From positions 1-64,000 of the forward strand of contig JACGCK010000056.1 of assembly GCA_014925825.1 (NCBI GenBank): 64,000 nt of DNA, given 5' to 3'. Within the stretch, counting starts at the first letter, position 1. Each line of letters begins with the position of its first letter. The DNA is from Pholiota molesta (taxonomy: Eukaryota > Basidiomycota > Agaricomycetes > Agaricales > Strophariaceae). Positions 48,940-58,470 of the stretch are shown here, piece after piece. The notes beneath the pieces were generated by a model that was given only the letters and a program-made list of their open reading frames with translations, did no database searches and was not told the origin of the DNA. The position numbers and the translations under genes are program-made.

Positions 48940-51003
48940 ATGCGTGTTAATTTGAAGGGTCTATCTTTCTTCTCGTTTCTATTGACGGTGTGGTGAGTGT
49001 TTCTCTTGTGTATCTATCCCTATCCTCAAGTAATCAATATTTTCTCAGGTCAAGTCCTCTAGCCAATGGAGCCTACGTACAGAGCCGCGCCACCGTAGCG
49101 CCCACCAACTCGAGTGCTGAGTACGATTACATTGTCGTTGGCTCGGGACCTGGTGGTGGACCACTTGCCTCCCGCCTTGCCCAGGCCGGTTACTCCGTTC
49201 TCCTCATCGATGCCGGCGACGATCATGGCGACGACACTGTCATTCAAGTACCTGCTTTCCAGGGTGCTGCGTCGGAATACGAGCCCACCAGCTGGCGGTT
49301 CTTTGTCAACCACTACGACAACCTTACCATGGCGGAACAGGATACTAAATTCACTTACGAGATGCCCGATGGACAGTACTGGGTTGGCGCCAACCCCCCT
49401 GCTGGAAGCACGCCCTTAGGAATTTGGTACCCCAGAACCGGAACACTAGGCGGATGCGCAGAGCACAACGCGATGGTCTTTATCTACCCCGCCGAGAGTG
49501 ATTGGGACACCATAGCCAACATCACTGGCGACACATCATGGTCTGCAGACAACATGCGCCAGTACTTCGTCAAATTGGAGAACAACCAGTACCTCTCGCC
49601 TTCTCCTTCCAATAGTCTCGGTCACGGTTTCGATGGCTGGCTCGATAGTACACTCCCGGATCCAAGGACTGTGTTCAACGACCCGACGGTCGTCGGCCTC
49701 CTCCAGGGCTCCGCAACCGCATTAGGACAAAATACAACCGCTTTCAAGAATGCGATGTCCATACCTGGTAACCTCGCACAAGTCGCCGGCATGGATTTGA
49801 ACATCGATTCGACCACGCGCGACACTACCACCGGAATATACCAAATCCCGCTTTCCGTGACGAATGCAACAAGGATACGGTCGAGCCAAAGGCAGCTCAT
49901 CCTTGATACCGCCAACAACAATGCCTACAACCTCACGCTCCAACTCAACACTCTCGTCACTCGTGTTATTTTCGACAATTCCACCACCCCCGCGCCATCG
50001 GCGTGGAATACCAGACCGGCAGTCATCTCTATCGTGCGGACCCCAATGCAGCCTCCGGTGTCGTAACCGGATCAGGATCCTTCTTCGCCAAACATGAAGT
50101 CATCATTTCAGGTGGTGTGTTTAATACACCCCAAATCCTCAAACTCTCTGGTATCGGATCCAGCGCTGAACTCAATGCCCACAACATCTCCGTCGTCCTC
50201 GATTCACCCGCCGTTGGAACCAACATGCAGGATAGATACGAAGTCGGCGTCGTTAGCTCCACCAGCACCGACTTCACCCTCTGGAACGGCTGCACATTCG
50301 GCAACACGACCAACGACGCGTGCCTCGCACAGTGGGCAGACAACGCCACCGACCGCGGCCCCTACGGAATGAATGTATTCGCATATGCTGTGACGCATGC
50401 AAGCAGCGTGGCAGACCCTCCGCGGCCGATCTCTTCCTTGGCGGCCTCCCCGCGACCTTCACAGGATACTACCCCGGCTGGTCGAACCGCACCGGCGTCG
50501 ACGCGCACCACTGGTCGTGGCTCGTCCTCAAAGCGCACAGCCGCAACACCGCTGGCACCGTCACCCTGACTTCGAGCGACCCGCGCGACGTGCCCCAGAT
50601 CGACTTCAAGAGCTACACCGTTGGCGGCGACCTGGACCTCCAAGCGACGTACGAGGGCATCCTGCTCGCGCGCCAGATGATCGCGGCTGCGGAGCCGTTT
50701 GTTGGCACTATCACGGAGGAGCTGCCCGGTCCTGAGGTCCAAACTGAGGCTGAGATCAAGGCTTGGATCATGCAGGAGGCATGGGGGCATCACGCGAGCT
50801 GCACGGTGCCCATCGGTGCGGATAATGACACTACGACCACGGTGTTGGACTCCAACTTCCGGGTGAAGGGTGTGGACGGCCTTCGCGTTGTGGACGCGAG
50901 CGTGTTCCCTAAGATCCCAAGCTTCTTCATCGTGACGGCGGTTTATATGATCTCGGAGAAGGCTGCTGGTGTTATTATTCAGGACGCCCTACTCAACCCA
51001 TAA
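48940..51003 (+). CDS. secreted GMC oxidoreductase (AA3 family), interrupted by two single-base deletions
   Basis: Exon 1 starts at 48940 with a secretion signal (MRVNLKGLSFFSFLLTVW); after one intron the mature protein has the FAD-binding motif YIVVGSGPGGGPLASRLAQA, then GGCAEHNAMVFIYP, SGGVFNTPQILKLSGIG and the C-terminal EAWGHHASCTVPIG with the catalytic His. Frame is lost at a run of five C (49987-49991) and again at CCC (50416-50418); one added C in each restores the family sequence (NSTTPRAIGVEYQT; HASSVADPSAADLF). AA3 enzymes of wood- and litter-decay fungi oxidise alcohols or sugars and supply H2O2 or reduced cofactors to other lignocellulose enzymes. The substrate is not predictable. 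The place of the second catalytic His/Asn is taken by Phe (PSFFIVTAVYMISEKAA). Confidence 0.82.
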
Positions 51004-51306
51004 ATTGGAGGGGGCTTCAGAAGTATACAATTGCAACGTTTTATTAATACAGTCGGGCATTCTAGATACTTAGCCACAGTCTAAATAATTTACTAGAAAA
51101 CTCTAAATGTACTTTGTTTTCCCCTTTTGTCTGAATATAAATTCTTTTTCCTCGTAGTGGGAGTTGGATCTGGGACTTGAAGCATACAATTCAAACCCAA
51201 AGGTAAGCATTCCCATTGCATTCGCAATACACTTTTCGCGATTATAACTTGGTCGCTTGGCTTATTCTCCTTTTCAAGTCAGACATACTACTCGCCTCAT
51301 CGAGAC

Positions 51307-51314
51307 TATATAAA
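51307..51314 (+). promoter_or_regulatory. TATA box of the cyclin-like gene
   Basis: TATATAAA lies 93 bp upstream of the start at 51407, and a 16-base T run at about 51379-51394 precedes the ATG. Both are common in strongly expressed or regulated fungal promoters. Motif and spacing only. Confidence 0.5.
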
Positions 51315-51406
51315 TGGGACACCCATTTTCATTCAAGCTAACCCCCAATTATTCCGCATCTTCTTTCGTCCTGGAGACTGTTTTTTTTTTTTTTCATTGA
51401 CACAGG

Positions 51407-52297
51407 ATGTCACCCAATTTCTTCTACCCTGGCGGTAATTCTCTTGAGACGGACTCCCGTTTGCCTAGCCTGCTCGCACGCTTCGGGACGAGGAAGACCG
51501 CTCAGACAACTGTGGATCAGTCAAAGCATCCTCCCATGTTCGGGCTCAAATATTCGCAACTCCTATCACGATCTTTCAACTGTCAATTTGAACCCACGAA
51601 GGGCGACTTGCAGATCCACTCTCCATTGTCAGTGTACATCGAGAATATTGTGTTGACAACAGGCCTTCCGTTCGCGGTCACTGTCGCCTCTTTGATCATC
51701 CTTCAGCGAATGTATACTCGGCTTCCTCCAAATGCCTACAAACATCGAGCTGAATGCACCCCGCATCGTCTTTTCTCTGGGGCATATATTCTTGCGGCGA
51801 AACAATACGTCTACATGGAACACACGATCGAGCAGACACACCTGCAACCGTTGTCCGATTTACCCGCTAGGTCCTGGACAATACTTTCCAACGCATATTG
51901 GGCACAGATTTCTTCCTACGATGTCGCCGAAGTTCAGCAACTCCAGAAGCAAATTTTATTCGTCGTGGGTCGTAGTGTTGTGGTTTTTCCAATCGCAGAT
52001 GCTCCGGCGGAAGCTTACGTTAACGGGATGAACTCCCTCCCACTGTGTCGAAACCTTCCCGATAGTAAGGACGATACTCTTCGAAACCTAAGTCGTATGA
52101 CTTGGGACGAAAGTTATCAGTATTTCGTTGAATACAAGAGTCTGGGCGGCGAAGGACATTGTACTGAGACGGTGTCTTCAAGACCTGTACCAGGATGGTG
52201 GAATCGTCGAGCACTGAGCAGAATCCTGTCCATAAACAATCACCACCGTACGCGTTCAAAACAAGAGAATTTTTCGAGTAGAAATTTTAGTAACTAG
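51407..52297 (+). CDS. cyclin-like protein (Pcl/Pho80-type fold), tentative
   Basis: A 296-codon frame with ATG start (MSPNFFYPGGNSLETDSRLP). Residues about 70-175 have the pattern of a fungal PCL/Pho80 cyclin box: YIENIVLTTGLPFAVTVASL, IILQRMYTRLPPN, HRLFSGAYILAAK and YWAQISSYDVAEVQQLQKQI. Between AAK and YWAQ about 30 residues look foreign to the family and may be an in-frame intron (possible acceptor before 51890). The N- and C-termini are basic and unstructured. Pcl-type cyclins activate Pho85-like kinases in nutrient and cell-cycle signalling; the partner is inferred. It lies between the GMC gene and the convergent MSH6. Confidence 0.55.
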   Translation: MSPNFFYPGGNSLETDSRLPSLLARFGTRKTAQTTVDQSKHPPMFGLKYSQLLSRSFNCQFEPTKGDLQIHSPLSVYIENIVLTTGLPFAVTVASLIILQRMYTRLPPNAYKHRAECTPHRLFSGAYILAAKQYVYMEHTIEQTHLQPLSDLPARSWTILSNAYWAQISSYDVAEVQQLQKQILFVVGRSVVVFPIADAPAEAYVNGMNSLPLCRNLPDSKDDTLRNLSRMTWDESYQYFVEYKSLGGEGHCTETVSSRPVPGWWNRRALSRILSINNHHRTRSKQENFSSRNFSN

Positions 52298-52465
52298 AAG
52301 TGCCTGGTATAATACACGATTTATAGGCTTAATAGTAGGTGGGTAGTGGTATACGCAGAATTTAAAGAGCATCATGAATATGGTACAGATAGAATGAATG
52401 CAGAAAAATAATAGCAGCAATAAACATGATAGCACGACAAATAGCATGAACTCGATAAAAAGAGA

Positions 52466-55400
52466 CTAAGACGACCTAACATACCGACGGACAATGTCTT
52501 TCATCCGCCCGATAATTTCTTTGCGCCGGATTGGATCGTCAGGAAGGTCAATTGCACCTGTCCCAAGTTTATAGATATAGGCGAAGTCTGCTTGCGCCAC
52601 CAAAGGAATTTTCGCTGACGCATATTGTTCTTGTTTAATTTGCAGTTTCTCCTTGAACTTTTGAGCGAAATCTTTCGAGATGGTATCGGCACGTTCAACC
52701 ACTGGAAGTGGTACACCAGCCAAGTTGGCGACATGCGTGCCGAATGATGATTCAGCGACGCCGTTGATGAGTTTGTATAAGAACACGAGCTAGACAAAAT
52801 GTACAACATTAGGAATCTCTCTCAGAATATCTTCGCTAAAAATACTGACCTCATGTTTTTCATCATCGACAAGCGTGGACATATACATGTTGCGAATATT
52901 AGGATGATATGCATGATCATCTGTCAATGACCCATAATGGGTTGCAAAGAAGGACAGAGGGATGGTGTGTGTTGCAAGTTGGTGCAAAACGGCCTGCAGG
53001 TTTGAGTCAATATTGAAACAATCTAGAGTTGCAAAAAAAAATCGTACACTAGCTATTGCCATTCCGTCCTATATAAGCAATTCACTCAGCGATCAATTGA
53101 AGATGAGATCGGAAATATACTGACGAATGTAGATGTGCCTCTGCCAAGCTCTATTGGGAGAGGTTAAATATAGTCAAAGTGGGTCTTAACATGATTTCAT
53201 ACCATCGAGAATGACTAAGGACTTGGGCGTTGCATTTCGCAGGATCTTACAGCTATCAAACATGAATTAATGGAAGATGAATGTATCATTAAAAAGGGAC
53301 TGACCATTCATCAAGTTCTACTTTGAAAGTACTTGCATTCGAGAACATGTTATCATAAGCGCCCATACGTGTGATGATCATGTCTACTGGGCTCATGCTA
53401 GAATACACATTCTCATCAGTGTCGGCATCAGTCAATTGAAAGGGTAAGGGAATAATACCGGGCACTTCGAGCAGGAACAAGCATTCCTAGCTGAGCCATG
53501 ATGACACCAGTGGCTGTCATCCGCATCACCTTGAAAAATAGGTATCAACTAATTGAGCACTAAAGAAATTACGAAGAACTTACAGTTGATTTGCCACTAG
53601 ATATGACGAGAGTTTTTTAGTATCCCAGACACAAGACATGTAACATTCATTACTTACGCCATATTGGGACCTAAAATCGGGCAATGAGTAAGAGTTACCT
53701 TGATATTTTGTGGAAAAATACTCACCTGTTAATAAAACAATCTTTGCGGAATCGCCTCCGAGTTTTACATCGTTGGGAATGAAGGAACGAAGATCTGTGC
53801 TCAAGCACAACGTTGGATGTCTAAGCTCTTCGAAATCCAATACTGCTTCGTCGCTGTCCACGAAGACAGGTCGGCACGATGGTTCACCAATGGCCGCTGA
53901 CGACTTGGCAAGACTGAACAAACAGTCCAATTCAGCAAAGACCCTGACAATCCGCAACCAAACAGCGCGATCTTTGTCGAATTCGGCGTATAGACGGAAC
54001 TTGAAGGCTTTGATAGCAGCAGTGCGGTTTTCCTGAGCTTCTTTCAATTGGCGGACTCGCTTTTGGAGAGATCCGACGACATAACGTGACTTGGCCTAGA
54101 GTACCAATGATTAGAAACACAGAAGTGTGAAACAAAGGGATTCGTACCTTCGTCCCTCCAGACTTTGTCCAATCGGCGGGCAATTTATTCTTGTTGACCG
54201 ATGCTGCTGTCTCGACAAGGTAAATATCCTGAAGATAGGGATTAGCATGGGTTCATTTGCAGTAAAATCTGATCTTACCTTAGTACCGACAGCACTATGC
54301 CACCACGAAAGCTTCAAACTGCCAGAAAAGTCAGCACCGACAAAAGCTGCAATCGCATAAATTTCCCTTACTCGAGACTCTTTTCGAACTTCTCCAGGTC
54401 CCCGTCCAGACTCTTTTCAAGGGAAGCGATCTCTTCAACAACCTCATCATATTTCTCGTCCTTGCCATCGCGAGGAACCATTTCATCCGTTTCTTCAATA
54501 GTTAATGATCAATCAGCAAACTTTGAAAATATTCCAGTAGAGGGGAAAAGACATACTCTCGTCCTTTACAGGCTGGAACATACTCTGGACATTGCGAATA
54601 TGAGGCAACAAGTCCGGAGCGCCTCTTAACAGACCAGAGATAGTCTTGCTCTCAAATTCCTCTGCTTCATCTGCGAGCTTATTCATACCCTTACTAAGTC
54701 CCTCAAAGGCCTTCAAAAAAAAAGTTAAGTCGACGAAAGTGAGATGACCAAAGGGCCGCGAAAAACCAACGCACCTTGAGAACCTTCAAAAAGTCTCGAA
54801 CTTTGCAGGTCTTCGCATGAATGCGCGATATGATTCGTTCGAGGTCTGGAATGCCTTTCGCTACTTGGGTGAAAGTAGCTTCATAAGTGGGATGAGCGAG
54901 TATATCCTGGACAGCGTCTAATCTACAAAGCACGAATTTCACTAGGACCGAATTCATTCAAGAAATAGGGCAAATAAATACCTCGCGTTGATATCAGAGG
55001 CCTCGCGTAGGGGCATGCAAAGCCATATTCTGAAAAGGCGCCTTCCAAAAGGGGTGGCGCATCGCCCAAGGAGCTTCAAGAGAGATCCTTCCTCAGTGCC
55101 TTCATTATTGAGCAAAATCTAGAAGGACGTTTGTTAATCACTCAACGTCTGAAGGAGATTATACGCACTTCAAGATGACTCAGAGTCTGCCCATCAAGCA
55201 CCAACCCCATGCCCTTCTTAATCGGATCGTAGATATTGAAATTCTTCATGCTAAGGATGTCTTTGTCGATGTTGAGCTGGCGAAGGTACCATATCATAGA
55301 TCCCAGTGCCTCGATGGCCAAACTATCGTGCCTCATATCGCGAATAGGCTCCGGGACAGAATCAGGGAGCCATGTCTCCGGATTTTCGTCTTCCATGTCC

Positions 55401-58129
55401 GCGGTATCATAAGGATCTTGATTGGGATATATTTTCTGAAGCTCCTGTATGGTCTCCGCATAGTTGAACCCCTCAACGGGGCGAAGAGGTGTCCAAAGAC
55501 ACTCGGAAGGAAGAACGGCTTTCAACAATCTTGTAGTATTAGCCGATAGCGTTCCCTGTTGGAAGAAAGTGCCCGATATCAATATAAAAAAAACCAAAGT
55601 CGGAAATCGTAGAATGCTTACCTTCTTGAATAATATTTCTTTAGGGCAGACCTGCCTCATCAAGGTCTCCAGTCGGGTACGGCATATATCGTCCTCAAAG
55701 TGGCTCAGATTGAATTGCGATGTAGAGCAATCCAAAACGCAAATTCCGAATTTGCCCTCCGATTCCAGGCCAGTGCCTTCTTCATTAGAGGCAGTGGCTT
55801 CGAAGATAGAAATACAATGCCCCGCCTGCTCGTCCGTGAGGAACTCTTGATCGACCAAGGTACCGTTCGTGTAAACTTTGTTCAGTTCTCTGTAATGATT
55901 TGTGATTAGTTCAGATAAGATAACGTCGAAAGAGAATTGCTTTGGGTGACTGACCGCCGCACAATCTTTTCTTGCGCCCCTGACGCTGCTGTTTTGGCCT
56001 TAGACTTCCCTTTCCCATGTTCCTTCTCGGCAGCCATACGCATCTCCGCTCCGAGGGCGGTTTCAGATTGTTCCACACGTCCGACTTTATACCCTATATC
56101 AAACTGCTCAGAATAACGAATTCAAGGCACTAAGAATTTTGAAGCTACTACCTTTCGCAAGGAATTTACTGAGGCGGGATAAAGTTGTTTAAGATCATTT
56201 TTGAGAGATACAGAAACGAGTGATACATACGAAGCCCACATGTTGAACGACATTTCTGGCACGCCAACCTAAATTCAGGATTAAACTAACATCAAAGGAA
56301 TTTGGAAGGCAGGAGCGCCTTACCATGCACATTTTAACCCTGTTTGTGAGCTTCAGATCAAACTCTTGATGTCCTATTCTAGCATCATCTTCATACAGCT
56401 ACCAAGACGTTTTTGAGACAATGTATATGCGCAATGAGTTTGGAACTACCTCGAAGAATTTCCTACGGTTAATGGTGAGTGAGTGATCAATTAAATGCGG
56501 AAAATAGTGCCCACCCTTTTTGAAAGAACAAAATCTAGAAGCAAACCAAGAAAACTTTAGTCGAGGACTCTTCGGATGGACGGGATTACTCAACGGTATC
56601 ATAATGGTTTTGTTTAATCTATTTCACAAAATCAACTGATATGACCTTAGCAACGAGCAAAAAAGTAAAAACAGACCTCCCAGAACTGACAAAAAGGAGT
56701 TCAACCCTTAGACAAATTCGATGTTGAAGAATAGAAGCCACAAACCTGCTTCTCAAACGGTGTAAAGGAAGCCCAGGCACCCTTCGGTATGTACAAGGTT
56801 CGAGGATCATAGTCAGGATCTCCAGGTTTCTTGCCGTCTTTCTATTATCATGAACAATTCAGCGAATAACCGCTCAAAGATAGCATATTTATTCTTACAT
56901 CTTTAACGTCGAGTAAAAAGCCATATGGTGATTCCGCTGCTTTCTTGTCGTCCTTCTTTCCTCGCTCACGCTGTTCAGCAGCAGTTAAGAAGGTGAAAGT
57001 ACCCGTTCCGTGTCCGGTCGCGGAGGCGTCGGCGTTCTTGCTCTTCTTGGACTTTGCAGAGGGCGCGCTGGATTTACCTTTTGATTTGCTCTTCTTGGGC
57101 ATATCGTCGTCTAGATCCAAGTCGTCTTCGTCAATTTCTGCATCATCGTCTTCGTCGTCATCAGATGTGCCTGAGCGTTTGGATGACATGGAAGAGCGAC
57201 GAGACGAAGATTTAGATTTGACAGAACGAAGTTCCTCGTCGGACTCGTCAGGGACAATGAAGTCGTCGTCATCAGAAGATGCTCTAGAACGAGATTTCGC
57301 TAGTAGTTGAGGGTTTAGTTACTCGCAATAATAATGTGAATTAGCTAGTACAAACTTTTCTTTGCTGGCGATTTTTTGAAGCGAGTTAGGCGTTGTGAGA
57401 AGGAAGTATTAATATCCTCATCGTCTTCGTCCTCATCTTCCGTTACAACCTTGGAAATGCGAGGTTTCTTGGCCTGACCTGGCATTAATTGTCCCTATCA
57501 GTCAAGTAAACAATGGAGCCCACGAAAGGAAACTCACTCCTAATAGCGTCAGTAGGCGAAGAAGAACGAAAAGACGCTTTCGTGCGCCCGTTTGCAGCAG
57601 AAGCATTGGCAACTTCCTCATCCGAATCTTCGATGACAACCTTGCGCTTTTGGCGACTCTGAGTAGTCTAAAAGGGAAATTTCTATGAAGGCTTTCCGTC
57701 GTCCACTAAAGCTCAAGCACTCACATGTTTTTCGGACGCTGGTGCACTCATCTCCTCATCTGACCCCGCCATGTCCACGTCAATCGGATCACTCGTAGGT
57801 GGGGTGCTCGCGACACGCGACGACGCGACGGACGAGTTGAGAGCGCGTGTATCGGGGAAGCGCGAGTCTGGCGTCTTTGGGTCATGTGGAGAGGACGAAT
57901 TCTGTGAGATTGACGCGCTTTTCGCAGCAGACTTCGAAGAAGAGCCCTCGGCTTTGGCTTTTTCTACCGTGGCAGCGTGGGGTTTTGCTTTAGGCGCGGG
58001 GGTTTTGAAGGCAGCACTTGGTTTAGGCGCTGAGCTGGCGGCAGCGCTTCCGGTGCCTGGTTTCGAGAAGAAAGACGCTAAACTCTTCTGCTTGAGGGAG
58101 TCCATAGACGGTTTTTCTTTGGGCGCCAT
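52466..58129 (-). CDS. MSH6: DNA mismatch repair protein MSH6 (MutS homologue), micro-exon-rich
   Basis: Start at 58129 (MAPKEKPSMDSLKQKSLASF), stop at 52466. Features in order: PCNA-interacting PIP box QKSLASFF (about residues 13-20); an acidic, Ser-rich disordered region; [10 protein letters not shown]; the mismatch-recognition Phe-x-Glu motif within [20 protein letters not shown]; connector and lever regions; the ATPase site with Walker A GPNMAGKST followed by VMRMTATGVIMAQLG; SPVDMIITRMGA; Walker B LVILDELGRGTSTFDG; FFATHYGSLTDD; and the C-terminal helix-turn-helix region ending RYVRSS. MSH6 pairs with MSH2 (MutS-alpha) to bind base-base mismatches and small loops in the nucleus. Many exons are minute: 9, 24, 20 and 13 nt around the Phe-x-Glu motif, 13 and 13 nt at Walker A, and 26 and 21 nt at Walker B. 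No frame damage was seen. An ACGCGT site lies 40 bp upstream. Confidence 0.93.
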
Positions 58130-58470
58130 GGTTGCGGTGGTGGTGCGGAAGAAAAGCCACAAATTGAGACGCGTTGTCGCTTGTTTGGTTCAGCCCTGCT
58201 TTGCTGTACGTAGCTCAGCGCACTCCTGCATTGCCTTCTCCAAAGTATTGTCTAGCGCGAAAAACTGGAAAACATGTCCCACTTTTTATTTATTTGACAG
58301 TCAATCAAGAGTGGCTAATTAGGTGGCATTTGGATCAACCATGGGCGTTGCTCGACCACGCGCGCCTGATTGACAGACGCGCCGAGGTTGTTAGGAACAG
58401 ACGACGGCGACAAGCAAGCTACGGAGAAATGTGCTCACAAGTTGCCTTAACAGAGTCTGACTGTTCTTCC
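58130..58470. promoter_or_regulatory. shared intergenic promoter of MSH6 and SEC24
   Basis: The divergent MSH6 (start 58129, minus) and SEC24 (start 58471, plus) are separated by only 341 bp. A perfect ACGCGT at 58169-58174 lies 40 bp from MSH6; CGCG variants (ccacgcgcgcc, gacgcgcc) occur near 58355-58385. In yeasts MSH6 is a G1/S gene of the MBF type; that the box acts here is inference. Short intron-like leader exons for SEC24 cannot be excluded. Confidence 0.5.

Noticed and set aside
52501..52809. Second frame over the MSH6 C-terminus
   Set aside because: Overlaps the well-conserved C-terminal MSH6 exon in another frame; a shadow.
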